Shown piece by piece: positions 21,466 to 30,439 of a stretch of DNA of 64,000 nt. The first letter of the stretch is position 1. Each line of letters starts with the position of its first letter. This DNA is from an uncultured Methylotenera sp. Its GTDB lineage: Bacteria > Pseudomonadota > Gammaproteobacteria > Burkholderiales > Methylophilaceae. Position numbers and translations under genes: made by a program. Below the pieces are notes generated by a model that saw nothing but the letters and a program-made list of their open reading frames with translations, did no database searches and was not told the origin of the DNA. The stretch covers positions 62,001 to 126,000 of the forward strand of contig NZ_CAMLGS010000001.1 in the NCBI RefSeq assembly GCF_946479685.1. Reading direction: 5' to 3'.

Positions 21466-21490
21466 CCGAGTACGAAACTTCGGCTAAAAG
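21459..21490. terminator. Hairpin between convergent ispB and the 123-residue gene
   Basis: A perfect 11-bp stem, CTTTTAGCCGA (21459-21469) with TCGGCTAAAAG (21480-21490), includes the ispB stop codon. There is no long T-run beyond the stem on either side, so efficiency is uncertain. Confidence 0.6.
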
Positions 21491-21530
21491 CGGATACAGA
21501 TACTTACAAATACTATTTACTCAATACTAT

Positions 21531-21902
21531 TTAGTTCAGAACAATCTTCTCACCACTATCCGCATGGTAGTAGGTTAGATGCGCGCACTCACTGGTACCC
21601 GCAGTTAAAGACCCGTCAAATAAAGACTGCCCTTCGACATCCACAACGGCATAGCCATTGTGATACAACGTCACCTCTGCCAACTTCGGCTTCTTAACTG
21701 CAATCTCACGCATTGCGAAGCTAATGCAGTTCTCTTCTTCCTCCTCAGAGTAGACTTCCCAATCTTTACCACCTGCCAATTGCGATAACCAACTTGGCAA
21801 ATCAACCTCAACACGGCAAATAATAGGCTCATCCCACTCCGGGTGGTTCAGCTCAGCCTGAACTAGTTCAGCTGTATTCAGTTGATGATTAGTGTCTGTC
21901 AT
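21531..21902 (-). CDS. Acidic small protein of unknown function
   Basis: 123 residues, acidic, with a run of five Glu near residue 57 (SEEEEENC). There is no signal peptide or membrane helix, so it should be cytoplasmic. Mixed alpha/beta character is suggested by alternating hydrophobic strands in the second half (EVTLYHNGYAVVDVEG). A GGAAAC ribosome site and a TATAAT box (21932-21937) lie upstream. I do not recognise the family. It stands alone between ispB and the pilD operon. Confidence 0.7.
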   Translation of the reverse strand: MTDTNHQLNTAELVQAELNHPEWDEPIICRVEVDLPSWLSQLAGGKDWEVYSEEEEENCISFAMREIAVKKPKLAEVTLYHNGYAVVDVEGQSLFDGSLTAGTSECAHLTYYHADSGEKIVLN

Positions 21903-22047
21903 ATTGTTTCCTTAATGCAAATTACCGCTCTATTATAATATCAATTACCTAGTCTATATTTGAGGCCCCCTGCTTAAATTTCAAGCCCGCCTCCCCAAAC
22001 AAAACCGCGGCATTGATAATCACTTAACGCTAACACCGTGCATTCAG

Positions 22048-22076
22048 TTTACAGTTAGTTAACGGCAGGCTATAGT
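22048..22076 (+). promoter_or_regulatory. Predicted promoter of pilD-coaE-zapD-yacG
   Basis: TTTACA (22048-22053) and TATAGT (22071-22076) match five of six consensus bases each and are 17 bases apart, about 48 bases before the pilD start. Confidence 0.6.
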
Positions 22077-22123
22077 TTTATCTTGAAGCGACACCCACAA
22101 TAAGCCCTGACCAAAGGATTGCC

Positions 22124-22993
22124 ATGCCTGCCGCATTAAATGATATCTCCATCATTCTTCAACAAAATAACACCCTATTTATTGCACTTTCTACGCTTTT
22201 TGGCCTCATGGTCGGCAGCTTTTTAAACGTAGTAATCCACCGCCTCCCTAAAATGATGGAACAAGAATGGCATAACAACTGCCTGGAACTACAAGGCAAA
22301 GAGATTCCAAGTTCCACCAAGTACAACTTATGCCACCCACGTTCAGCCTGCCCACACTGCGGCCACCACATCTCAGCTTTAGAGAACATCCCCATCATCA
22401 GCTACCTACTACTCAAAGGACGCTGCAAGGGCTGCAAAACCCCTATCAGCATGCGCTATCCACTGATTGAAGCGCTAACCGGCGCTTTGATTGGGGCTAT
22501 CAGCTGGAAGTTTGGCTACTCCAGCATCACGTTAATGGCATGGATATTTGCACTAGCGCTTATCGCACTTACATTTATTGATTTTGACACCCAATTACTG
22601 CCAGATGACATTACCCTCCCCCTGCTATGGCTAGGTATTTTATTTAACTTAAATACCGGCTTTACAGATTTAAAATCTGCCGTCATCGGCGCTATGGCAG
22701 GATACATGGTGCTATGGTCTGTTTATTGGCTATTTAAGCTGATACGCGGTAAAGAAGGCATGGGTTATGGCGATTTCAAACTACTGGCTGCAATTGGCGC
22801 ATGGTTTGGCTGGCAACTACTACCAGCCGTGATACTACTATCATCTACGCTAGGCGCTATCATTGGCATTGCGTTGATCACACTCACCAAACGTGGCAAA
22901 GACGTCCCTATGCCTTTTGGTCCATTTTTGGCGATTGGCGGCATTGCAGCATTATTTTTCGGCCAAACCCTGGCCACAATCTATCTGCCATAG
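22124..22993 (+). CDS. pilD: Prepilin peptidase and N-methyltransferase
   Basis: 289 residues with about seven to eight membrane helices. The cytoplasmic zinc-binding loop has two CxxC pairs (CPHC and CKGC, about residues 76-104). The aspartates of the peptidase appear in FDTQLLPDDI and GYGDFKLLA. It cuts and methylates type IV pilins and type II pseudopilins; no pilin gene is in the window. AAAGGA precedes the ATG. First of pilD-coaE-zapD-yacG, only six bases before coaE. Confidence 0.96.
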   Translation: MPAALNDISIILQQNNTLFIALSTLFGLMVGSFLNVVIHRLPKMMEQEWHNNCLELQGKEIPSSTKYNLCHPRSACPHCGHHISALENIPIISYLLLKGRCKGCKTPISMRYPLIEALTGALIGAISWKFGYSSITLMAWIFALALIALTFIDFDTQLLPDDITLPLLWLGILFNLNTGFTDLKSAVIGAMAGYMVLWSVYWLFKLIRGKEGMGYGDFKLLAAIGAWFGWQLLPAVILLSSTLGAIIGIALITLTKRGKDVPMPFGPFLAIGGIAALFFGQTLATIYLP

Positions 22994-22999
22994 CTGATC

Positions 23000-23617
23000 A
23001 TGTACGTTGTGGCACTCACCGGCGGCATAGGCTCAGGCAAGAGCGAGGCCTCTAGGCACTTCGCCAGCCTAGGCATCCCCGTGGTAGATACGGATGTGAT
23101 TGCGCATGAACTCACCGCAGTTGGCAGCCCGTTACTCCAAGAAATCCAGCACATTTTTGGCGCGCATTTTTTTAATGCGGATGGCACATTAAACCGGGCC
23201 AAACTGCGTCAGCACATTTTCAACGACGCCAATGAAAAAGCCAAGTTAGAACAGTTGCTGCACCCTGCCATCTACCAACAAGCGTGGCAAACATTAAAAA
23301 ATAATGAACAAAACCAGCACCCAAGCTATCAACTGTTAGTAGTACCCTTGCTGTTCGAGAGCACACGCTACCAATCCATTGCCAATACCACCCTAGTCAT
23401 TGATTGCGATGAGTCGCTGCAAATCGAACGTGCAATGAGCCGCAGTCAACTCACTGCAGATGAAGTCAAAAAGCTGATGCAGGCACAAACTTCACGGGAA
23501 AACAGACGCAATCTTGCCGATGCCATCATTGATAACAGCGGTTCAGTGCATGAGTTAACCGAAAAAATTAATGAATTCCATAAAAAACTTATTAAGACTT
23601 GCATAGTTAGCAAATAA
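23000..23617 (+). CDS. coaE: Dephospho-CoA kinase
   Basis: 205 residues. The P-loop GGIGSGKS is at about 8-15, followed by DTDVIAHEL and a C-terminal lid segment (MSRSQLTADEVKK). It performs the last step of coenzyme A synthesis. It follows pilD by six bases and precedes zapD. Confidence 0.97.
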   Translation: MYVVALTGGIGSGKSEASRHFASLGIPVVDTDVIAHELTAVGSPLLQEIQHIFGAHFFNADGTLNRAKLRQHIFNDANEKAKLEQLLHPAIYQQAWQTLKNNEQNQHPSYQLLVVPLLFESTRYQSIANTTLVIDCDESLQIERAMSRSQLTADEVKKLMQAQTSRENRRNLADAIIDNSGSVHELTEKINEFHKKLIKTCIVSK

Positions 23618-23707
23618 ATTTGATAATCCAGTTCAACTTTTAAATTCAATGCAGTGGCTAAACCTAAAAACGCCTTTGGCTTACATGATTAAACCTACCT
23701 ATTAAAC

Positions 23708-24466
23708 ATGCCTAGTTACGACTATCCTTTTAATGAACGCATACGCACACTGCTGCGCGTAGAGGATTTGTTTGCCAAAGTTTTGCACAACCTTGCTGCA
23801 GACCATGAGTTTCAGCACCACTGTGCCCTGCTCACACTGCTGCAAATTTTAGATGTGGTAGACCGCGCTGAACTTAAGGTAGATTTACTGCAAGAACTTG
23901 ACCGTCAGAAAACTGCCATGCGCATGCTGATTGGCAACCCTATCATCTCCCAAGAAGCATTAGAAGCAACACTAGAAGATATCAATGTAGCAGCTGATGC
24001 ATTACGTGCAGAAACCACCAAGCTTGGGCAAACCCTGCGCGCTAACGAATGGTTAATGAGCATTAAACAACGCGCAGGCATTCCAGGCGGCGTGTGTGAG
24101 TTTGATGTGCCGTCTTACCACTATTGGCTAGGGCTAGGCTCTGAGCGCCGCAAACACGACCTGGAATCATGGATTAAGCCGCTGATCCCGATGCAGCAAG
24201 CCATTATCATTATCTTACGGATTTTGCGTGGCAGCGGCAGCACCAATAAACTCGTCGCCACCAACGGCGTTTACCAGCAAATGCTGGGCGGTGTAAGGCC
24301 GGCACAAATGTTAAAAATCAACTTGCCAGACAACCTCAACTGCTTCCCTGAGGTAAGTGCTAATAAATATGCGATTAACATTAGATTCAATACGCTGGAT
24401 TGCACGCAAAAACCGCAAAAATTCGAAGAAGATGTAGACTTCACGTTAACGCTGTGTAATTTATAA
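23708..24466 (+). CDS. zapD: Cell division protein ZapD
   Basis: 252 residues. The sequence YDYPFNERIRTLLRVEDLF at the start and FEVP-like FDVPSYHYWL in the middle are typical of ZapD (YacF, DUF1342). It bundles FtsZ filaments at the division site. Located 90 bases behind coaE and before yacG, the standard order in this lineage. Confidence 0.95.
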   Translation: MPSYDYPFNERIRTLLRVEDLFAKVLHNLAADHEFQHHCALLTLLQILDVVDRAELKVDLLQELDRQKTAMRMLIGNPIISQEALEATLEDINVAADALRAETTKLGQTLRANEWLMSIKQRAGIPGGVCEFDVPSYHYWLGLGSERRKHDLESWIKPLIPMQQAIIIILRILRGSGSTNKLVATNGVYQQMLGGVRPAQMLKINLPDNLNCFPEVSANKYAINIRFNTLDCTQKPQKFEEDVDFTLTLCNL

Positions 24467-24496
24467 GCGCAATACGCTAAATCAAATCGCACCCTT

Positions 24497-24541
24497 CTTC
24501 CAAAGATAATGCCTTCCAGAGATAATGCTTATCTCTGGAAG
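24497..24541 (+). repeat. 16-bp tandem duplication plus inverted copy between zapD and yacG
   Basis: CTTCCAAAGATAATGC (24497-24512) is repeated with one change at 24513-24528, then followed by the inverted copy TTATCTCTGGAAG (24529-24541). The second repeat and the inverted copy form a perfect 13-bp hairpin with a 3-base loop. The first repeat could pair with the inverted copy instead, with one mismatch. The hairpin ends 20 bases before the yacG ATG and has no T-run. Confidence 0.8.
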
Positions 24542-24561
24542 CAATAGCAAAGCACCAACAC

Positions 24562-24753
24562 ATGACCCAAAGTAAAAGACTTGTTGCATGCCCTACATGC
24601 AAAAATCTCGTGGAATTTTCCTCGCTGAATGCTTTTCGGCCATTCTGCAGCAAACGCTGCCAAATGATAGACTTAGGCGCCTGGGCCAATGAAGACTACG
24701 CTATACCGGCCGCTGCAAAAGACGACGATTTACCTGATGAGTTAACTCAGTAA
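24562..24753 (+). CDS. yacG: DNA gyrase inhibitor YacG-type zinc protein
   Basis: 63 residues. The zinc site CPTC (about 10-13) and CSKRC (about 30-34), followed by IDLGAWANEDYAIP, are diagnostic of YacG. In E. coli it binds GyrB and inhibits gyrase. Last of the pilD-coaE-zapD-yacG group, with a repeat/hairpin in its leader. Confidence 0.94.
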   Translation: MTQSKRLVACPTCKNLVEFSSLNAFRPFCSKRCQMIDLGAWANEDYAIPAAAKDDDLPDELTQ

Positions 24754-24788
24754 ACATTTAAACCACGATCAAATTCCCGGTGTTTAAC

Positions 24789-25325
24789 ATGACAATCACA
24801 CAGCCACTGCAGCATCATTTACAACCCAGCCTACATCAAGGCGGCTATTTAAAGCTAATGCTGCATTACGGTTTAGCGCTCTTGCTTGCAGCCGCAGCAA
24901 CACTTAGCCATGCGCAAGACAGCGTCAGCATCCACAACCCCTGGGTGAAAGCCACTTACCCTGGGCAAAACGTCAGCGCAGGCTATATGACACTCACCAG
25001 CGCCAATGAAGCGACCTTGCTAAAAATCACCAGCGATATTAGCGACAGCGTGGAGATTCACAGCATGAAGATGGAAAATGGCGTGATGAAGATGCGCATG
25101 CTACCTATACTGCAACTGCCGGCCGGCAAACCTTACAAGCTGGAGCCATCGGGGTTTCACTTGATGTTGTTTGATCTGAAAAAACCGCTAGTGGATGCAC
25201 AAACGGTGAACTTTGAACTGACGTTTAAAAATAGCCAGAATGTGGAGTTTAAACAAAACGTGAAGGCAATAGTTAAAAGCGCGGACAGCAGCACAAGCGA
25301 CCACGAGCATCACCATAACCACTAG
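24789..25325 (+). CDS. PCuAC-type periplasmic copper chaperone with His-rich tail
   Basis: About 178 residues. A GTG at 24780 and a Met at about 24858 are alternative starts; the last would give a compact signal peptide (LALLLAAAATLSHA). The mature domain shows the family's Cu(I) ligands in EIHSMKMENGVMKMRM and FHLMLFDLKKPL. The protein ends HEHHHNH, an extra metal-binding tail. PCuAC proteins deliver copper to cytochrome oxidase. It lies 27 bases or more behind yacG and may be part of the same transcript. Confidence 0.88.
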   Translation: MTITQPLQHHLQPSLHQGGYLKLMLHYGLALLLAAAATLSHAQDSVSIHNPWVKATYPGQNVSAGYMTLTSANEATLLKITSDISDSVEIHSMKMENGVMKMRMLPILQLPAGKPYKLEPSGFHLMLFDLKKPLVDAQTVNFELTFKNSQNVEFKQNVKAIVKSADSSTSDHEHHHNH

Positions 25326-25421
25326 CGCCGTCGCTACTGAATAAACAGCTAGACGCAGCGTCCCTGACGCAGGCAGGTCAGGCACAGCTACCTAAGTACG
25401 CCTACTACAGGCGCACGCTAC

Positions 25422-26465
25422 TTACAGCGCACCCCACACATCGCGTTGCATTGCAATACCATGAGCACCGTAGACTCTGGCGGCATCCAGATCTTCACGC
25501 AGCATGCCACCCAGCGCAAACACCGGCAACGCATAACCAGCAATCAGTTGATGAAACGCATCCCAACCCAGCGGCTGGGTATCAGGGTGACTTAACGTAG
25601 ATTTAACTGGCGATAGCGTCACGTAATCCAAACCCAACATTTTGGCATGCGCCAACTCTGCTTCATTATGGCAGGATGCACCAACCAGCAAGCCGTCAGG
25701 CTTCACTTTTAACTGCATCAAGCGCTGTGCAGACAAATGCACACCGGAGGCATTCAATTGCTGTGCACTCTCTACATCGCTATTGATAAACACTTTAGCC
25801 TCAAACGGCTTTGCCAGTGCAATCACATGCTCTGCAAACAACATTAAATCCTGCTTGGACAGATGCGGCTCACGCACCTGTATCATCATCAAGCCATTTT
25901 CCAGCGCAACCCTCAAACGCTCCAGAAACAGCGCCTCACCCATTTCTTTTAGGTTACTGATGGCATAGGTTGAAGCCAAGCTGAGCGCAGTAAGAATGGG
26001 CGTGTTCGCAGGCAGCATAGGCCCCACTGTTAGTTTCTCGGGGTTTTGCCAGCTTAACACCTGATCTTCCAAGCCGACCGGATCACCCTGCCACTCCACC
26101 ACGATGAAGAAATGCAACTTAACCGCTTTAGCCGGAGTGACCAGTTTGCCTGCCTGATCATAGCGCGCCTCATACTCGTAAGTACGAGTAAGCCATGAGT
26201 GAAAACGTGTCACCGTAATACCTAGCTCCTCCTGCAGCTCGCGCTTCAGGGCCTGTGCAGGGGTTTCGTTGGGTTCCACCTTACCGCCAGGAAACTCCCA
26301 ATAACCTTCCCAAGGCTTGCCAACTGGGCGCTCACCTAGCAACACCATGCCGTTATCACGCTGAACGATACCAACCGCCGCTTCTGTCACTTGAGGAACA
26401 GGCATGCTAGCAGCCGAGCTATCTGCCAAGCTAGCTGAGGATAAATTAAGTGCGCTAGTGCTCAT
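25422..26465 (-). CDS. Nudix hydrolase/thiamine-phosphate-synthase-like fusion protein
   Basis: 347 residues. Domain 1 (about 28-160) is a MutT-type Nudix hydrolase with the box GGKVEPNE...RELQEELG. Domain 2 (about 165-347) resembles ThiE/TenI: QVREPHLSK, VFINSDVE, GASCHN, TLSPVKST and FALGGM. The fusion is common in beta- and gammaproteobacteria; the first part cleans oxidised nucleotides, and the role of the second is not certain (thiamine phosphate synthase or a relative). The start could lie at 26405. Confidence 0.88.
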   Translation of the reverse strand: MSTSALNLSSASLADSSAASMPVPQVTEAAVGIVQRDNGMVLLGERPVGKPWEGYWEFPGGKVEPNETPAQALKRELQEELGITVTRFHSWLTRTYEYEARYDQAGKLVTPAKAVKLHFFIVVEWQGDPVGLEDQVLSWQNPEKLTVGPMLPANTPILTALSLASTYAISNLKEMGEALFLERLRVALENGLMMIQVREPHLSKQDLMLFAEHVIALAKPFEAKVFINSDVESAQQLNASGVHLSAQRLMQLKVKPDGLLVGASCHNEAELAHAKMLGLDYVTLSPVKSTLSHPDTQPLGWDAFHQLIAGYALPVFALGGMLREDLDAARVYGAHGIAMQRDVWGAL

Positions 26466-26537
26466 GTTTAAGTTTTCTTTTCAGCTCGATTAGATATCAC
26501 TTAATTAAAATTAAGAACCTATGATTACAAATAGCGA

Positions 26538-27764
26538 TTAAGAACGATAATCAGCATTAATCTTTACGTAATCATACGAGAAGTCGCAAGTCCAAATAGT
26601 AACTGCAGCATCGCCACGATTAAGCACTACGTGCACGGTAATATCAGACTCAGCCATCACCGCAGCGCCTTGTTCTTCAAGGTATGAGGCAGCACGACCG
26701 CCTTTTTCCGCCACCAGCACATCGCCCAGATACAAATCTAAAGCATTCACATCCAAATCATCCACGCCAGCATAACCAATCGCAGCCAGAATCCGGCCCA
26801 AATTAGGGTCTGATGCAAAGAATGCAGTTTTCACCAAAGGTGAATGCGCAATAGCATAAGCTACCTTGCGGCATTCTTCTTCGTTTTGACCACGCTCTAC
26901 TACAATCGACATAAACTTGGTTGCGCCTTCACCGTCACGCACAATCGCTTGCGCCAGCTCAACCGCCACTTCGGTAAATGCATCGCGTAGCGCAATGTAA
27001 TCCGCACTAGCTTCGGTCACTTCAACATTGCCGGCTTGGTTGGTTGCCATAAAAATCAGGCTATCATTGGTTGAAGTATCGCCATCTACCGTAATGCAGT
27101 TAAATGATTTGTTCACTGCATACTGAATCATGCTTTCGAGCGCAGATTGGCTAATCGCGGCATCTGTTGCGATGTAGCCCAGCATGGTCGCCATATTCGG
27201 ATGTATCATGCCTGAGCCTTTGCTCATACCAGTAATGGTGATGGTTTTGCCGCCCACATTCAGTTGACGAGACGTGCCTTTGGCCACGATATCGGTCGTC
27301 ATAATCGCTTCAGCGGCATTCAGCCAGTTATCCGCTTTTAAATTAGCGATAGCTGCCGGCAAACCAGCGACCACTTTATCTACCGGCAATGGCTCTAAAA
27401 TTACGCCGGTAGAAAATGGCAGCACCTGATTCGCTTGAATACCAAGCAAATCAGCCAACGCATCACAGCTTTGCTGCGCACGTTTTAATCCATCTTCACC
27501 GGTACCGGCATTCGCACAGCCCGTGTTCACCAGCAAAGCGCGAATGCCAGCTTGTTGCGCCAAAAAGTCTTTACATAGCACCACCGGTGCAGCACAGAAA
27601 CGATTTTTAGTAAAAACACCAGCCACTCGCGTACCCTCGGCGAGTTTAATCACCAACACATCTTTACGGTTAGGTTTTCTCACATGCGCTTCCGCATAGC
27701 CTAATTCCACGCCGCTTACAGGCAATAAAGATGAAGCTAGGGGGGCAGTTAATTTAACTGGCAT
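26538..27764 (-). CDS. argJ: Bifunctional ornithine acetyltransferase/N-acetylglutamate synthase
   Basis: 408 residues. The self-cleavage motif is present in [14 protein letters not shown] near residue 190, with Thr as the new N-terminus of the beta chain. The C-terminal segment [22 protein letters not shown] is typical. It recycles the acetyl group in arginine synthesis. It lies between cysS and the Nudix fusion gene on the same strand. Confidence 0.97.
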   Translation of the reverse strand: MPVKLTAPLASSLLPVSGVELGYAEAHVRKPNRKDVLVIKLAEGTRVAGVFTKNRFCAAPVVLCKDFLAQQAGIRALLVNTGCANAGTGEDGLKRAQQSCDALADLLGIQANQVLPFSTGVILEPLPVDKVVAGLPAAIANLKADNWLNAAEAIMTTDIVAKGTSRQLNVGGKTITITGMSKGSGMIHPNMATMLGYIATDAAISQSALESMIQYAVNKSFNCITVDGDTSTNDSLIFMATNQAGNVEVTEASADYIALRDAFTEVAVELAQAIVRDGEGATKFMSIVVERGQNEEECRKVAYAIAHSPLVKTAFFASDPNLGRILAAIGYAGVDDLDVNALDLYLGDVLVAEKGGRAASYLEEQGAAVMAESDITVHVVLNRGDAAVTIWTCDFSYDYVKINADYRS

Positions 27765-27800
27765 AACAGTTCCTTACTCAAGTTCAATAATATTTAAAAC

Positions 27801-27821
27801 AGCCTAGTTAAGCACTAGGCT
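27801..27821 (-). terminator. Small hairpin between cysS and argJ
   Basis: AGCCTAGT (27801-27808) pairs with ACTAGGCT (27814-27821) across a five-base loop, just past the cysS stop; on the minus strand GTTTTAAATA follows. The T-run is weak, so partial termination is the best reading. Confidence 0.45.
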
Positions 27822-27823
27822 AA

Positions 27824-29224
27824 TTAAGCGCTACGCCAGGTGGTACCTTGTGGCGTGTCTTCTAAAATAATGCCGGCCTCTGCCAGCTCTTTACGGATAC
27901 GGTCTGCCTCGGCAAAGTTTTTGGCTTGCTTGGCTTCCAAGCGCTTCACGATTAGAGCATCGACATCCAGTGCCGCAACACCATCATTTGCTGCGCCAGT
28001 CGCGTTCGTTTTAGCTTGCAAAAAGTCATCCGAATGACGTGACAACAGGCCTAGTACACCAGCTAGATTTTTAAGCAGCGCTGCCGCTTCTGCAGACTTG
28101 GTTTTATTCACTTCATTGGCCAAATCAAACAATACCGCCATCGCTTCTGGCGTATTAAAGTCATCATCCATCGCCAGTTTAAAGCGTGCAGCATAAGGAT
28201 GCTGCCAGTCGATGGCAGCATCAGCTACATCAACACCACGTAGCGCGGTATAGAGGCGTGTAAGCGCCAACTTGGCATCATTTAAATGCTGATCGCTGTA
28301 GTTAAGCGGGCTGCGATAATGCGCACGCAGGATAAAAAAGCGGATGACTTCTGCATCATATTTTTCCAGTACGGTACGTATCGTGAAGAAGTTGCCTAAA
28401 GATTTAGACATTTTCTCGTCATCCACACGCACAAAACCGTTATGCATCCAGTAATTCACCATCTGACAGGGTTTGCCGTCATGGCTATGCGCAGCCTCGG
28501 ACTGGGCGATTTCATTTTCATGATGCGGGAACTGCAAGTCTTGCCCACCACCGTGAATATCAAAGTGCTGGCCTAAATGGTGCGCGCTCATTGCCGAACA
28601 TTCAATATGCCAGCCCGGGCGGCCTTTTCCCCATGGCGAATCCCAGCTTGGCTCTCCCGGTTTTGCCGCCTTCCATAACACAAAGTCCATCGGGTCTTTT
28701 TTAAAGCTATCCACTTCAACACGCTCACCCGCACGCAAGTCTTCTAACGACTTGCCTGAGAGCTTACCGTAACCTTGGAAACTACTTACTGAATAAAACA
28801 CATCGCCGTTCGCTGCCGGGTAGGCAAAGCCCTTGTCAATTAATGCAGAAATCATAGACAACATGCCACCAACAAACTCGGTCGCTTTAGGTTCCAGGTC
28901 TGGGCGCAGCACTCCCAGCTTGGCAGAGTCTTCATCCATGGCATCAATAAAGCGCTGGGTCAGCTGCGCGATGGTTTCGTTATTTTCATTGGCGCGCTTG
29001 ATAATCTTGTCATCAATATCGGTCACATTACGCACATAGGTCACATCATAACCAGACGCCCTCAGCCAGCGGCTCACCATATCAAAAACCACCATTACGC
29101 GCGCATGGCCTAAATGACAGTAATCATAAACCGTCATACCACAGACATACATACTGATCTTGCCAGCTACAATCGGGGTAAATGTCTGCTTTTCGCGGGC
29201 TAATGTATTGTAAATTTTTAACAT
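27824..29224 (-). CDS. cysS: Cysteinyl-tRNA synthetase
   Basis: 466 residues. Class I signatures are CHLGHARVM (HIGH type) near residue 34 and KMSKSLGN near 270. Zinc ligands are seen as YVCGMTVYD (Cys28), CSAMS and HHENE. It charges tRNA-Cys. It is divergent from the TPR gene at 29399. Confidence 0.98.
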   Translation of the reverse strand: MLKIYNTLAREKQTFTPIVAGKISMYVCGMTVYDYCHLGHARVMVVFDMVSRWLRASGYDVTYVRNVTDIDDKIIKRANENNETIAQLTQRFIDAMDEDSAKLGVLRPDLEPKATEFVGGMLSMISALIDKGFAYPAANGDVFYSVSSFQGYGKLSGKSLEDLRAGERVEVDSFKKDPMDFVLWKAAKPGEPSWDSPWGKGRPGWHIECSAMSAHHLGQHFDIHGGGQDLQFPHHENEIAQSEAAHSHDGKPCQMVNYWMHNGFVRVDDEKMSKSLGNFFTIRTVLEKYDAEVIRFFILRAHYRSPLNYSDQHLNDAKLALTRLYTALRGVDVADAAIDWQHPYAARFKLAMDDDFNTPEAMAVLFDLANEVNKTKSAEAAALLKNLAGVLGLLSRHSDDFLQAKTNATGAANDGVAALDVDALIVKRLEAKQAKNFAEADRIRKELAEAGIILEDTPQGTTWRSA

Positions 29225-29398
29225 ATGTTTCAGAGCTAGAGGATTGGTTATTTGTTTTTATCTGTCACTAGGCGCCCACCAAGCCGATTCATGCGTGCAA
29301 TGCAGAAATATATTGGCTTAAATCAAAATGAGCTATTGGAGGTTGCTTAGGCTATTGATAGAATTACACTTTGTTTATTCACCAAAAAGTATATCACA

Positions 29399-30394
29399 AT
29401 GAATAATTTTATTGCGTCACTGACTCCTTCAATCGCTCGCTTTGTTCTAGTCGCTTCAGCCAGTTTTGCGTTTAATATCGCATCTGCAGACGAGCTTAAA
29501 GACATCTCAAAATTAGCTGACCAAGGCCAGACTGCGGTAGCACTGGACCGCATCAATACCTTTATTGCGGCCAACCCGAAAAACGCACAAGCATTATTCA
29601 TGAAAGGCGTGTTGCTCGCTGAGCAAGGTCGCAGAGATGAGGCTATCAAATCATTCACCGAAGTGACTGAGCGCTTCCCTAACCTGCCTGAGCCTTACAA
29701 CAACCTAGCGGTGCTATACGCAGACCAAGGCCAGTTTGATAAAGCACGCAAGGCTCTGGAAACTGCAATTAAAACTCATCCTAGCTATGCAACTGCGCAC
29801 GAAAACCTAGGCGACATTTACGCACGCATGGCAAGCGAAGCTTATGACAAAGCATTACAGTTAGACACCGCTAACACCCGCGCCCAAGGCAAACTGTCTT
29901 TAATTAAAGACCTGTTCGGCACTGGCAACAAAACCACGATTGCAGCTAGCGTGCCTGTGAAGGCGGCGAGCGCGCCAGCACCAGTTGCCACCAATACAGC
30001 AACACCTGCAACTGAAGCAAAAGAAGTGAAAAAAGCAGCGAGCAGCAACAACACAGACAACATTACCGCTTCAGTTAATAGCTGGGCGCAAGCTTGGTCT
30101 AACAAAGACTTAAACAAATACTTTGCCAGCTATGCAGATGACTTTAAGCCTGCCAAAGGCCAAAATTACAAGGCATGGGAAAAGCAAAGACGTGAACGTA
30201 TTAACGCGCCATCTAAAATCAACGTGGAACTCAACAATATTGCTGTGGTCGCAAACGAAGGTAACACTGCAAAAGTACGCTTTAAACAAAGCTACCAAGC
30301 AGATAAACGCTCTCCAATTCGCACTAGCAAAACACTATTGTTGAAAAAATCTGGCGACAACTGGTTAATTACTGAAGAAATCGCAAGCAACTAG
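29399..30394 (+). CDS. Exported TPR protein with C-terminal NTF2-like (Cds6-type) domain
   Basis: 331 residues. A signal peptide (about 1-30, cut near ASA-DEL) is followed by three to four TPR repeats (about 35-170) and a low-complexity Ala/Thr/Lys linker (about 180-215). The C-terminal NTF2-like domain (about 220-331: SWAQAWSNKDLNKYFASYADDF) is also found at the end of the next gene's product. It likely acts in the periplasm as an envelope scaffold. It is 45 bases before the L,D-transpeptidase gene and probably works with it. Confidence 0.82.
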   Translation: MNNFIASLTPSIARFVLVASASFAFNIASADELKDISKLADQGQTAVALDRINTFIAANPKNAQALFMKGVLLAEQGRRDEAIKSFTEVTERFPNLPEPYNNLAVLYADQGQFDKARKALETAIKTHPSYATAHENLGDIYARMASEAYDKALQLDTANTRAQGKLSLIKDLFGTGNKTTIAASVPVKAASAPAPVATNTATPATEAKEVKKAASSNNTDNITASVNSWAQAWSNKDLNKYFASYADDFKPAKGQNYKAWEKQRRERINAPSKINVELNNIAVVANEGNTAKVRFKQSYQADKRSPIRTSKTLLLKKSGDNWLITEEIASN

Positions 30395-30439
30395 TTGCGC
30401 ATAGCATTTGAAATAGTAGTACTTGAAACATAAGGCATC

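Noticed and set aside
25399..25413. Terminator between the copper chaperone and the Nudix fusion gene
   Set aside because: The CGCCT/AGGCG stem is only five bases and has no T-run.
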